Assembly: GCF_033958435.1 (NCBI RefSeq) | Contig: NC_134139.1 | Location: 205,575,501 to 205,639,500, forward strand | Source: Carettochelys insculpta | Taxonomy: Eukaryota > Chordata > Testudines > Carettochelyidae | DNA length: 64,000 nt | Direction: 5' to 3' | Shown here: piece by piece, positions 45,779-57,736 of the stretch | Position numbering within the stretch: position 1 is the first letter of the stretch | Layout: each line of letters starts with the position of its first letter | Made by a program: the position numbers and the translations under genes | Notes under the pieces: generated by a model | Databases searched by the model: none | What the model was told of the DNA's origin: nothing | The model's input: the letters and a program-made list of their open reading frames with translations, nothing else

Positions 45779-48700
45779 ATAACAATAGAATCTCTTTTGT
45801 AGCTCTGCTAGTACAGAATGGCTGATGCGTTCTACCCCAGAAGTGGCTGCATTACCGTGGTAAGGGAAGTGTTCCCTGTTTCCACAGGTTCAAATTCATC
45901 ACTGACCTAAGTGGGGTAGTGTCAATGGTAAATTTGTCATATGGAGCAGTAGTGGGTCACAGATACATCAGTTTAAATTCAGAACAAATCTCTTGGCTTC
46001 AGTGTCTGTACTGGTGTAACTGAAGTCAGGATTTGGTACCTGCTCCGTAAAATGCTCTGAGAGCCTTTGAGATGAAAAGTTCTGCATTAAGAGTGAAGGG
46101 TTAAGTGCTTACAAGACGCCTAGCTCTAACTGCATGGACACTCCATTGCAGTCAATGTGACTACTCACATGCTTACACTTAGGCATGCATTTCAAGCACT
46201 TTGATGACCAGGTCTTAGGTATCATTGTGTCGGACTCTTTCACTTTACATGCTAGCATGCTGCGTTCTCATGCAAAAATCACGGTTTCAGGTGTCTATCT
46301 GAGAGACAAGAGTTTGTGTCATCCAGTTTCTGAGGGTGCAACTGAACAGTTTAAGGTAAGAAATAGCAGCGTCTTAATTCAGGTATGCAACATCACATAA
46401 CAGCTGAAGAGCTTAACCAACCTAGAAGTAAACTCTTCAACAGTCCAGACCTCTCCAGTTTTGTCAAGCTCTTGTGTTTTCCACTACTTAAAAGTGTACC
46501 AAACCCTTGAAGATCTGGCCAAATGAGAGAGCTTCTGGGAGGCAGGCTTAAAAGTTTAGCCTCTTTGTTCCTAAAATTCGAAAGCTGTGCATCTATTTAC
46601 CAGGCAGCTCTGGAACTCACGCTGCGAGAGGATACCACTGACACAGCGATTCTTGGAACATCCTTTGTTTATTCACACTGTGCCGCTTTTAAACTTCCTA
46701 TGTAAATGACAAAGGCTTCTTCTGATTTCACACTATCTTATACTCACTACCTTACTAAGCCAGAAGTCAAAATACTAGAATTTTACTCTTCTAGCACATA
46801 CTATGAAAAGAGTATTTTCCTAGATGGAATCTCTCAGTTCTTTGATTTTAAAAAGGGGTCTAGCTATTTTCCGTTGACTTTCCAGCACTGGTGGAGTGGA
46901 ATGTTTTAATTTCTAGCTACCCCTTTAAATATAAGTCCAGCTGCTGTAATTATTTGCTATACTCTATAAATATATTATTGTTTGTCATAAAGGATCTCAA
47001 AGTGCTTTAAAATTCTGAAGCTGATCTCAGTCACACTGTTGGAATCCCAGTGTCTCCATGGACATCTTTATAGTTACATGACATTTAAATTGGTGTAGAT
47101 GAAGGCAAAATGAGGTCTGATACAGGTACAGAAATCATTAAACCATCACTGAAATGCAGTCCCCTCTAGTGAGCACCGCAACAGCTATTTGACAGCACAC
47201 AACAATGCCCACGATGGTTTAGGGAATGAAGAAAAATTTTATATCAGTTTCAAGCTACATAGGGAATTTCTGTGAGCCGTACATCATCAGCAAAGTTGCT
47301 ACAGAGCAGGACACTGAGGCTTCACACATATGATGAACGGAGTGGGATTTTCTAGTGGTCACAAGTGGTGAGGACCTTGGTGTTACATCTAAGCTGAAAT
47401 ACAGTGAGCTGGATTGTGTCTGCCTCTGCTGTGAGCAGGAGCAGCACATAGCTCAGAGTTAAAATTCCTCCCGCTATGCTCCTTGCTAGAGGGGGGGGGG
47501 CAGAGAGTAACCCACTACTAGTCCATGCTAATAACATCTTATTGCCCCCTCCAAGGTGACTCATCTAAAGGCTCCACCCATTCCTCACTCATGCCCATCT
47601 TCCTCAGAGAGCAGAAGAAGTGGTCTCAGGTCACCTGTCCTTTCCTTCTGCCCCCCATGCACAGACTGGCAATGCAGGTCGGGCAATATTCCCTTGCTTC
47701 TGCTCTGTATAGGCAGGTGGGACAAGTTTCAGTCTTGCCCTTGCATGAATAGTATGGGTGCATATCCTCCTGTTTTCACTGGTTTTATATGTAACTGCAG
47801 CAAGTACGGGAAGTGTGTCTTTTCCTCACCCCAGGATATCCCTCTGTCCTTCCCACACTTTTCTGCTCCACCAGAGCAGAAAAGCAGCAGGTAAAAAACA
47901 ACCCACTTCAGAATACAATGTTCAGTACCTAACAAATAGAGATTTAATCATGAAAACTCTCTCCGTCATGGACAATTTCAGAGAAAAGCCCAAAGATAAT
48001 CCAGGGTGCAAAGGAACAAAGGTTTAAACAGTAGAATCAGGTTCCGATGAAACCACAATAACACGTGACTGTTTTCGTTCTTATTGGAACTCGTCAGACG
48101 TGCATAAACTGCTATCTGTAACATGATTCAAACCCGGGATGCCTTCGTTATAGTCAAGGATGACACCATATCTCCACGGGTTCACAGCATTGGCTGTGGG
48201 AAAGGAGTACGTGTACATCAGTTGGACTGATCACTCTCCCAGCTAATAAGACCAGCAACTGTTGGCGATGTGTGCTACATTCACAAACGAGTGAACTGTA
48301 AGCACACCCCACTCGGGGGTGAATATATTTCTATATGTTTAAACAGTCCCTAGACACACAGTCCTAACTGCCCCCATAACTGAAATAACCTGAAAGGAAA
48401 ACATCAAACCAGCCAGAGTCACATACCCCAAGATTAGTACCTGCACCTTGTTCATTCAGCACAGGGGTCTCCTTCTCTCCCTCTCATGCTCCCCTCTTTG
48501 TGGTCCCATTTGCTAGCATATGCTGGTGAAACTACAATTGCTGTGAAGCACCTTGGCCAGGGACTTCCTTCACGTCACCAAGAAGAGTGAGACGGTTAGC
48601 CTGGCTAGACAGCCTGGCCCAGAGAGGAGATCGTGAGCATTAGACACCAAACAACTACTTCCACAAGCATCATATAGACCCTAACGCACTCCGCCGAAAA

Positions 48701-48959
48701 ATCAACGTTTTCTATGGATGGGGGGAGAAAACCCAATTCTGCAATGAGCTAGATTTGTTGTTAAAGTTGCCTTAGGTCCCATCCGCATTCAGCATGCTCC
48801 AGCCAATGGCTGAAGGGATTTAGCAGGACTTCCTCAGACACTGTTGCTCTCGGCAGTCAGATGCACAGGTACTGTGGTCGGGGGACTGTCTCTCTGGAGG
48901 CATTCACAGAAATATTAGCACTGCCCTGCAGGGTCGGAAGGTAGACAGTCTTGCTCACT
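45779..48959. other. No gene; intron-like sequence
   Basis: No exon recognised. A MIR-like phrase (CATAAAGGATCTCAAAGTGC) lies near 46987 and a G run at 47491-47500. A tRNA B-box-like phrase near 48128-48145 is isolated. Confidence 0.45.
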
Positions 48960-49370
48960 ATCCTGTTGTGATGGGATTCAGGGGCCCCCAAGCTCTGCAC
49001 TCCATCCACAGCCAGAAGTGACTCTCACTCAGCAAGGGGAAGAGAAGGTTTATTAGGTGACAGAGGTGCGGCCTGGTACAGACTTGTCAGCACGGCTACC
49101 AGCAGTGTTCTGTCTGATCCATGTTGAGGGAAGGAGATCCCCCAGAGGGAGCCCCAGGCCTGGGGTGCCAGGCTCAGACCTGGCCTGCCTTTATCCCTAT
49201 CCAGCCTCCAGCCTAACTCACCCTAACTGCCTGCCTCTGATTCAAATCCAGCTGGGTTTCTCCCTGCTCTTTGTTCAGGGACACAGGTGTTACCTGACAG
49301 CTTAGGTTACAGCCGTCGCAGTCATCCATAGCCTATGTGAGCTGCTCAGCCTATCACACACACACGCCCT
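48960..49370. repeat. Possible interspersed repeat, class uncertain
   Basis: TGTGATGGGATTCAGGGGCC...GGTTTATTAGGTGACAGAGG...CCTATCACACACACA has a composition unlike its neighbours and ends abruptly on both sides, suggesting an inserted repeat such as a solo LTR. No termini or target duplication could be proved. Confidence 0.3.
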
Positions 49371-49579
49371 CCCCACTACATCATACCTGCCTCCAGCTGT
49401 AACCTGTACCAGAGCTTTGGGGGAAGTGTACAGTACGGTGCAAATAAGGAGTGATCCATCTTGTCTGCCATTCCCACCTTCTGGTAGTCAGAGGCTGAGG
49501 GTCGCTCTGAGCATGGGGTTACATTCCTGTTGGCATCAAAGGAGGAGGAGGTGACAATGGGGAGGCAGTGATGAGGAGT

Positions 49580-50500
49580 GAGTGCGTGGGAACGGGCTTG
49601 GGATGAGGAGCCAGGCAAAGGGTGGAGGCCTGGGCACGAATGCAGTACCAAGGAGAGGTTAGGGTGGGGCCCTGGACTGTGAGGAGGTGCCAGGGAGGGG
49701 TGGGGTGGTGGGACTGGGAGAAGGAACCAAGGTGCAGCAGGGTGATGAGGAGACATGCGCTGTCTGAGGCTGGTGTCCCAGGGGAAAATAAGATGAGATC
49801 GTGTAATTTATAGACTGTATCGTAATCAAGGCAACGATTTTGTCACGCAACTTTTTGATCAGTGTCATGGCAGAGGTGGGTGGAGGGAAATCCCCTCTTC
49901 AGAGAGAGGATGGGGTGTTGGAGAGCAAGCCCCTCCCAGCAAAGAGAGGAGGTTGCGGGGGCAGGACAGCCAGAGAGGGAGCTTATCCCACTGCGGAGGG
50001 GAGGCAGGGGCGCTGGAACAGGGAAGGCCCCTTTTAAAAGTGGGAAGTGGGTTTCAGGAGAAGGGACAGCATGGAGGCAGTGTCACAGGGAGTGGGACAA
50101 TGCAAGGGTCGAGGAGAAGCAGTGTGGGAGTGTGATATCAAGGGAAAGAAGCGCTATAGGGCTGGAGCCTCAGGAAAAGGGGTGGTGCTGGGGCAGGGCC
50201 TCAGGAGGATGGGGCAGTGCAAGGGTGTGGGGGCGAAGAGCCAGCAGGATCCCAGTGACAGGAGGCACTGTGGGGTGCAGGTTCAGGCACTGGTGGCCCC
50301 CCTCTTCTAGAGAGCTTCTGCTAGTGCTGATGGGAGGCAAGTTTCAGTCTAGGCCTGGGGAGAGGGCTGGAAAGAAAAGCCACTCAGGTGAGGAGGACAC
50401 CTTCTGGATGGTGGGAGGAAGGCTGCAGAGGGAGCTCACCACAGTGAGGAAAGGAGGCCCCCATGGGCAGGGGACCTGGGTACTGAGCACACCTTGACAA
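49580..50500 (+). repeat. Purine-rich, imperfectly repetitive block
   Basis: Short phrases recur with variation (GGGACAATGCAAGGGT, GGGGCAGTGCAAGGGTGT, GAGCCTCAGGAAAAGGGG, GGGCCTCAGGAGGATGGGG). This keeps long frames open on +, including one at 49862-50497, without any recognisable domain. Probably a decayed minisatellite or GC-rich repeat. Confidence 0.4.
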
Positions 50501-50799
50501 GGAAGGGAAACCCAAGGCAGGGGGTTGGAGCTGGAGAGCGAGTTCGCCTTTCAGCACAGGCTCCTGCTTCATGGGACTGGGCCCAGCTGTCCGCTCCAAG
50601 CATTGCAAACCTGTCTCCTCAGTCCCAGCATCCCTCAGCTCCAGCACTGCCTCCCCTCTGTCTCCACCCACAGAGGGGAGGATGCGCCAAAGCCAAGTGG
50701 CCCTGTGAGCACGTGAGCCAGGTTGCCGCGGTCCCTGTGAAATCACACGAGTGTAGACTAGCACCAGGTCGGAATCAGGTCCTGTAGGTGTGTTATAAA

Positions 50800-50905
50800 T
50801 GTTCATATTCTACCTTCTCAACATCCCTGTCCAACTGACGAAGAAACTGATGCACAGAGAAGTTATGTGGATTGCCTAAGCCCAGCCAGTGGCCAAGTGT
50901 CAGAC
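50800..50905 (-). mobile_element. MIR-type SINE fragment
   Basis: CAACTGACGAAGAAACTGATGC, ACAGAGAAGTTATGTGGATT and GCCTAAGCCCAGCCAGTGG fit the MIR core and tail. Confidence 0.55.
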
Positions 50906-51885
50906 ATGAGCAACTAGCAGCCATTGATTGCTTCTTCTAGGCCTGGGGGCCTTTCGTTTCAGGAATATTAATGTAATGGAGGCGTGATCGGCAAAGAGCA
51001 GTCTGCTGCTTAAAATCACTGCGGAGACTTTAGGTTTAGATGGCTCCGAGTCAGAACTGGACGTAGCTTTTCGAAGCCCTCGTAAATTACCCATGCAGGA
51101 TGGAGGACAGTAAAAGCCTGTTGGGCTGGGTTACAGTTGGGAGATGAACAGAATTTCCATCTCCCGCAATGGTTCCTTTAACACCGGTGGATCTTTTATC
51201 TTTGCTAATGATACCATTGCGCTCCTCCTAACTTCCCCTCTAGTGCCATTGCTCGCTTGCACCCACTTTGCCTCAAAGGGAAGGCAGGAGGACATGTTTA
51301 GGAAACAGTTCCGGAGCACAAACCTATCAAGACTGGATCAGATTCTGTTTTGCCATCCCAGTGTACGTCAGCAGAATCCAGGGGAGCTACTCCGGAATGT
51401 GATTCCCCCTTCAGTGCATTTTTTTAGGTTCAGTGTGCCTTTAATAAGAGGCAGACTGTCCTTCCCACAAGGCCAAGGTGGGTTGTAATGTGGCATAAAG
51501 TAGAACAAAAATGATTGTTGCAATTCTCCCAGCTCTGTACAGTCCAGTCTGCCTGGTATAAACACCCTTGCAGTTCAGTCTGATCTCACAGGATGGGTTA
51601 TTGCTGGCTGACCTAGAGAAGGGTGTTTGGCGATACAGGACGAGATGTCCAGGATCTTCCCTTTGCAGAATTAGGCTGGCACCTTGTTAGACTGCAGACA
51701 GGATTGCTGAAGCTAACAGCTTGTCCCGTTGTCTTTTAAGTCTGTGCTGTGGTGTCCTTATTGAGAGTTTGTGTGTTGCTTTCCTGTTTGCTCTTCCACA
51801 TCAAGTTGTAGTGGTACAGTCATCCAGGGAGTCCCACTACCCCACTTTATAACTTTTCAGTGCTGATCAGGTCATAAACCAGCAA
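50906..51885. other. No gene seen
   Basis: Unique-looking sequence. Open frames lack recognisable domains. Confidence 0.4.
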
Positions 51886-51889
51886 TGGA

Positions 51890-52266
51890 AAACTGAGGCT
51901 AGTGAGTGGGCTGCGAGATCGTCGTAACCAAGACCGTCTCCCAGGATAAGGGAGGCTAGCTCACTGCCCAGGCATACCTAGAATGTGCAGGGTATGCTGA
52001 CTAATAGCAGCACTCTGATTGGATGCAGAGGAAGCATGTGACTCTCACAGTCAATGCTGTGTGCAAGCAGCACGCACCTCGCTTCCCGTGTGCTTGTTTG
52101 ACACGTTCATCACTTTAGTACTACCAGTAGGAAAAAAATGACTTAGGCAAAAAACAGCAGAAACTGGCAACTCTGCATGTAGGCAACTGTAAATGAAACA
52201 TCTCACGGGCCATACGTAGATCCCAGATAGGCTGCATGCGGCCCACAGGGTGCAGGTTGCCCACCG
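51890..52266 (-). mobile_element. hAT-type miniature element, family 2, copy 2
   Basis: It ends in GCATGCGGCCCACAGGGTGC and AGGTTGCCCACCGT, the reverse of the CAGTGGTGGGCAACCTGC terminus at 45.23 kb. CGTCGTAACCAAGACCGTCT matches the 45.55-kb interior in reverse. Confidence 0.65.
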
Positions 52267-52539
52267 TCATACACGATATTCGGAAAATGATGACATACCA
52301 GCTCCCTGTCTGTCACGGCAAGGGTCAAAGTCAGTCATCAAAGCAGCAGACCAGATTCTGCCCTCACAGATACATGTGCACATGTATGAACAGTGCTGGC
52401 TTTGGCTCCGTAAAATTAAACGTTACCAGCCTCCTTCTGTCCTGCCCGCTCTGGCAGGAGGCATCCTGCAAAGTAGGGAAGGACAATGTATGTCTTGTCT
52501 GGAAGGATGAGCAGATCTGTAGCACTCCACAGGCTTGTG

Positions 52540-52690
52540 CAAATATTAGTTAACTCGTCCTCACAACACCCTTGTGAGGCAGGTCAGTATTGTTATTCCC
52601 ATTGTACAGAGAGGTCAACAAAGAATTGAGTGACTTGTTGAAAGCCAGCCAGTAATTCAGCATGAGAGCAGGGGTTGGAAATCCACAGTT
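52540..52690 (-). mobile_element. MIR-type SINE
   Basis: CTCACAACACCCTTGTGAGG, TTATTCCCATTGTACAGAGA and GCATGAGAGCAGGGGTTGG are the MIR core and flanks, fairly well kept. Confidence 0.7.
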
Positions 52691-53655
52691 TCTGGCCATC
52701 TCTTCCATATTTCAGTTTGTAGGTTCATGCTGCCTTCTCAGGATGTTAGGAACAACTGCATAGCCTGCCTTTCATCAGACGTAGACTCCAAAGCCAGACA
52801 GAGCACTGGACTGATCTGCATAACACAGGCCAGAGTTTCTAAGATGATGTTTGCGATATAATTTTGAGTGCTGGTTTCACTGAGTAAAGAGATTTTCAGC
52901 CACATTCACAACATCGGAGAGTTCTTCACATAGCATCGCTGGGTGCAGTCTGATGAAGCATCATCCCTTTGAGCCACTGGCTACAGGTTCTTTCTTAGAT
53001 CCACAAATGAAGACAGGCATCTTGGTAGCTATCACTTCTTCCCACAAGGTTGGAGAACTGGGAGGTTTGATGATAAACCCTCATTTACTCTATTCATCAA
53101 AGAGAGTCTCTTTGCTGGTCCACCCCAGATTTTTACTTGAGATATCCCCAGAATTTCATAGTAACCAAACCATTCATCTCTAGGGTTTATTTTCCAAAAG
53201 CCATGTTCCATAATCTAGACATCAGGGGAGCATTATCTTTCTATCTAGATAGGACCAAACCTTTTAGAAGATCTCCTGGATTATTTGTACCCTTTGATGA
53301 CAGAAACAAGGGTTGAGCTGTTTTGGAGCAGAAGTTTTCAGAATACATCTCTAGATGTATTAAGATATGCTGCAACTGAACTCATCAGCAGCCCCCTTTA
53401 AGAGTGAAAGCACATTTCACTAGAGCATTTTGTTCGTCTATAGCCTGGCTTATAGAGGTGTCAGCTGCAAACAACTGTAGAGTGACAACATTGTCCTTAG
53501 GGTGTACCTTTGATCCTTAGGTCTTGGTGCCAGCTGCAAGACTGGATGAAGCTGTAGGCAGTGCAGTCATTTTTTGCATAGTTATTGGACTCTGCTCTGA
53601 ACTTCACGTCTCTTTAGGGGGTACTATTTGGGAGTCCCCTATAATAGAACACCCA
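52691..53655. other. No gene seen
   Basis: Unique-looking intron-like sequence. Confidence 0.45.
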
Positions 53656-53659
53656 CTGC

Positions 53660-54720
53660 GACACTGTTCGAAGAAGAAGCAGAGGTTACTCACCTTGGCT
53701 ACGTCTACACGTGCACCCAACTTCGAAATAGTTTATTTCGATGTTGCGACATCGAAATAGGCTATTTCGATGAATAACGTCTACACGTCCTCCAGGGCTG
53801 GCAACGTCGATGTTCAACTTCGACGTTGCTCAGCCCAACATCGAAATAGGCACAGCGAGGGAACGTCTACACGCCAAAGTAGCACACATCGAAATAAGGG
53901 AGCCAGGCACAGCTGCAGACAGGGTCACGGGGCGGACTCAACAGCAAGCCGCTCCCTTAAAGGGCCCCTCCCAGACACACTTTCATTAAACAGTGCAAGA
54001 TACACAGAGCCAACAACTAGTTGCAGACCCTGTATATGCAGCACGGACCCCCAGCTGCAGCAGCAGCAGCCAGAAGCCCTGGGCTAAGGGCTGCTGCCCA
54101 CGGTGACCACAGAGCCCCGCAAGGGCTGGAGAGAGAGTATCTCTCAACCCCCCAGCTGATGGCCGCCATGGAGGACCCCGCTATTTCGATGTTGCGGGAC
54201 GCGGATCGTCTACACGTCCCTACTTCGATGTTGAACGTCGAAGTAGGGCGCTATTCCCATCCGCTCATGGGGTTAGCGACTTCGACGTCTCGCCGCCTAA
54301 CGTCGATTTCAACTTCGAAATAGCGCCCAACACGTGTAGACGTGACGGGCGCTATTTCGAAGTTACTGCCGCTACTTCGAAGTAGCGTGCACGTGTAGAC
54401 GCAGCCCTTGTGTGGTAACTGGAATTCTTCAAGATATATTTTCCTCTGGGAGCACAGTTACCTGTCCTCCTCCTCATGTGCTTCAGAGTCTCTATTGTGG
54501 GGCTTAGCAGTAGAGAAGAAACAGGGCAGTGTGCCCACACAGCCCGTATAATCTTGATGCGGGGCATATACAGGGTACATGAGCCAGCTGAATGGACACT
54601 GCTACCAAAAATCTCCAATCAGTGGTGCAGGTCACAGTCACAACTGGAGAACTCACAGAAATAGACATCTCAAAGATCTGGAGTTCTGGCACAAGGTGAG
54701 TAACTTCTCAGTCCCTGACA
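53660..54720. mobile_element. Foldback repeat split by a Harbinger derivative
   Basis: GAAGCAGAGGTTACTCACCTT (left) and CACAAGGTGAGTAACTTCTC (right, near 54690-54708) are inverted. Without the insert at 53697-54406, the left arm continues as CTTGTGTGGTAACTGGAATT, extending the pairing with TCTGGAGTTCTGGCACAAGG. The element is about 350 bp without the insert. Confidence 0.65.
53697..54406 (+). mobile_element. Harbinger deletion derivative, copy A4 (710 bp)
   Basis: The ends GGCTACGTCTACACGTGCAC and GTGCACGTGTAGACGCAGCC are flanked by CTT (53694-53696, 54407-54409). It is nearly identical to A3 (28118-28825). The shared 105-codon frame in both differs at about one residue, but it is transposon sequence with no domain. 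Confidence 0.93.
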
Positions 54721-55281
54721 ATAACCAGATGGGACAAGCCAACCATGTAGTTTTCCATCAGTAAGCAAAATGGAAAAAACAAGGCCCTAAACCAGCAGCC
54801 AGAATCTTTATATGTAATATAACACTTCACGTCACTGTAGCAGATTGTTCAGTTGTCGGCAACACACAAGCAACTGTTCAAAATATACTGAAATACAGAT
54901 TGCCTTGACTTACTGCGGCATTCATCTAAATGATACTTTAGCTGCTCAAGGGAGATCAAACCATTGCTTCTTAATGGTACATGTTTTATGACTTATGTTA
55001 GTTACATAAATTCTTCAGCTTCAAAGTCAGGGGCACATTGCCCATTGGCTACAGCATAAGAAATGAAGGTCTGGAATTCTGAGTTTTGTTTGGAGCTCCA
55101 GCAATGACTAATGTATGCCCTTGTGAGAGTCAATTAATCTGTATCAACTGAGACCATAACACTGTAGTAAGGTAGCCGGCGTGTATGTGTGCTCCCTTAC
55201 TGAAAGGAATCTGAACAGCCCAACAGTTTATCATAGACCCCGTGCTACTAATGGCAATTCTCCTTAGCTCTGGGTGTAGGG
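54721..55281. other. No gene seen
   Basis: Unique-looking sequence. Confidence 0.4.
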
Positions 55282-55375
55282 CAGGGGTTGACAACCAAAA
55301 CAGTAAGAAGAGCCATTTTTTCCAATTTGGTAAAAAACTCAATAATTCAAGAGCCGCAATTCATGTGACTATGAA
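55282..55375 (-). mobile_element. hAT family 3 end fragment
   Basis: CAGGGGTTGACAACCAAAAC and TTTTTCCAATTTGGTAAAAA, then CTCAATAATTCAAGAGCC. This is the reverse of the right end of the element at 58.88-59.37 kb. Confidence 0.75.
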
Positions 55376-55724
55376 ACAACCCTGAATAAATAATGTCACA
55401 AAAATGCCACCGTTTGCAGCGCCCAGGTGTCGGGATTTGTGATTTGAATGGAGAGAGCTGAGCTCTGCTGTTGGTAGAGAGTTTTAAGTAACGGTGGAAC
55501 ACAAACAGATGATAACCCTAAAATTCCTAAACAGCTGCTAGTTTGCTGGAACATCCAGAGGAGCATTGTGAGGTTTAATGCCTTAGTGGTGGACTACGCT
55601 GTGAACGTATATTGGTATAATTTTGTAATTCAAGGGAGTGGAGGATCCATGTCCCTGAGCAATGCAGTTATGTCAACCAAACTGCTGGTGTAGACAGCTC
55701 TGTGTTGACATGAGGGTTTCTAAC

Positions 55725-56050
55725 TTATGCCTCTTGGGTAGGTGGAGTGCCCATATTCTTCCACAGGCAGGCCCACCAACGGGGGCAGTTGCCTCCAGGC
55801 CTGTCATTTAGCAGTGGCAGTGGTGGCTGGAGCTCCAGACCGCTTTGAAGTGCCGTGGCAGCACTACTCCAGCTGCACACAGCTAGAGGGGAGGGCAATG
55901 TCACGGTGCAGGTGGTACTAAGAGCAGACAGGCCTCGGCCCTGCCCCCGCCCTTTTAGCTCCACCCTTTCCAAGGTGTGGAGGTGGGCTCCCTCCCTCCC
56001 CCCTTGCCCTGGGGCCCATGGCAGCTGTTGGCGCCACTGCCCATAGGCAC
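55725..56050. repeat. GC-rich interspersed repeat
   Basis: It shares phrases with 18275-18600, rearranged or inverted (CTTTGAAGTGCCGTGGCAGC, GGGGGCAGTTGCCTCC). Unclassified. Confidence 0.4.
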
Positions 56051-56484
56051 AGATAGCCTCTTGGCTAAGCAGTACAGCAGCGCTATAAATGTAGACCAGC
56101 CCTTAACGTTTTACATCACAGCTGAACAGTGCTACTGCAGTACCAGGCTTTTTCTCAGTATCTTCAGCAGCAGTACTACAAAGGCCTGGAGCCTGCTCTA
56201 TCAGAAACAGTTTAGATTAACTCATCAAAACACACAAGTGAGATTCATACAGTGCCTGGAGCGCATGCAGCACGGCTGCATTTAATGTGTGCACTGAATC
56301 ATATACGCACCGATGCCATTTTTATTAAAAGCCACAAAATGCTTGAAACCAATTAATACTCTGCTGACTTTATTAATGCCTTGGCGTGGAAAATGAAAAG
56401 GTTTTAATAGAATCATTTTTAAAGCTTTTCCTGGATACATTTTTAAAGTAGCCTCAACCTCTGTACTTCCAGTGGTTCAACTAA

Positions 56485-56752
56485 GGGCGTGTCTTCGCTA
56501 CCTGCTGGATCGACAGGCAGCGGTCAATCCAGCAGGGGTCGATTTATTGCATCTAGTATAGACACAATAAATTGACTGCCAAGACCCATCAGTTCCGGCA
56601 CTCCACCAAAATGAGAAGGATAGGCGGAGTCAATGAGAGAGCATCTGCTGCTGACTTACAGCTGCGACAATCTCATGGGAAGCAGACCTAAGTACATTAA
56701 CGTCAGCTACATTATTCATGTCGTTGAAGTTGCATAACTTAGGTTGAAGGCC
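56485..56752 (+). mobile_element. MITE family C
   Basis: It starts GGGCGTGTCTTCGCTACCTG. An internal GATTTATTGCATCTAGTATA / GACACAATAAATTGAC hairpin is clear. The right end is degenerate (AACTTAGGTTGAAGGCC). Confidence 0.6.
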
Positions 56753-56997
56753 AAAAATACAGCCACCAGGCTTATTTCAGATATTGGCAGGACTCAATAT
56801 ACATGCAAATGGCTCCTATCCTATTTCTGTCATATACTTTTAAATTATTTTGAGGGTACAAGGTGATAATATTTTTGTTATTTAAACAATGTTTCATCTA
56901 AACTTCTCAAAGCACTTTCCAAACATTGAGCACTCCTGTCCGAATATAAACAAGTGGTGATGCTGAAATGTCAAATGACTAAATATTTTGACACAAG

Positions 56998-57733
56998 GGC
57001 TACGTCTACATAGCACACTACGTTGAAGTAGCCTATTTCGAAGTAAGAACATTGAAATAGGCTACTTCAAAGCGTATCGTCTACACGTCCTCCAGGGCTG
57101 GTGCCGTCGATGTTCAACGTCGAAGTAACAACGGGGAACATCGAAAGGAGCTACCCCAGAAGGAAATGTGGAGCGTCCACACACACAAGCGCTCCCTGTC
57201 GAAATAAGGAGCCAGCAAAGTCTGCGGACGGGGTCACAGGCTCGACTAGCCCTTCTGGGGCAAGAGCAAGCTGCTCCCTTAAAGGGTCCCTCCCAGACAC
57301 ACTCAGCCTGCTGCACAGCACAAGGTCCACAGAGCCAACAACTGGTTGCAGATCCCATGGACACAGCATGGACCCCCAGCTGCAGCAGCAGCAGCAGCCA
57401 GAAGCCCTGAGCCAAGGGCTGCTGCACACGGCGACCATAGAGCCCTGTACGGGCTGGACAGAGCATCTCTCAAACCCTCAGCTGATGGCTGCCATGGAGG
57501 ACCCAGCTATTTTGATGTAGTGGGATGCAGATCATCGACACACGCCCTACTTCCACGTTGAATGTCAAAGTAGGGCACTATTCCCATCTTTGGATAGGAG
57601 TAGCGATTTCGACATCTTGCCGCCTAAAATCAATTTCAACATCAAAATAGCGCACAGCGTGTGTAGACACGATGCGTGCTATTTCGACGTTGTGCCAGCT
57701 ACTTTGAAGTAGTTGGCTAGTGTAGACACACCC
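56998..57733 (+). mobile_element. Harbinger deletion derivative, copy A5 (736 bp, older)
   Basis: GGCTACGTCTACATAGCAC at the left, GTGTAGACACACCC at the right, AAG on both sides (56995-56997, 57734-57736). The same right-end landmarks are present (GACCATAGAGCCCTG, CAGCTGATGGCTGCCATGGA), but many CpG sites have become TpG/CpA. Its right terminus (GTAGACACACCC) is closer to that of the autonomous copy (GTAGATGCACCC) than to A1-A4. Confidence 0.92.
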
Positions 57734-57736
57734 AAG

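Noticed and set aside
48960..49370. Retroviral solo LTR
   Set aside because: Abrupt edges and composition suggest an insertion, but no TG...CA termini, target duplication or primer-binding site could be shown, so it is kept only as an unclassified repeat.
49862..50497. 211-codon open frame on +
   Set aside because: It lies in purine-rich repetitive sequence, has no recognisable domain or splice context, and overlapping frames are equally open because stop codons are rare in this composition.
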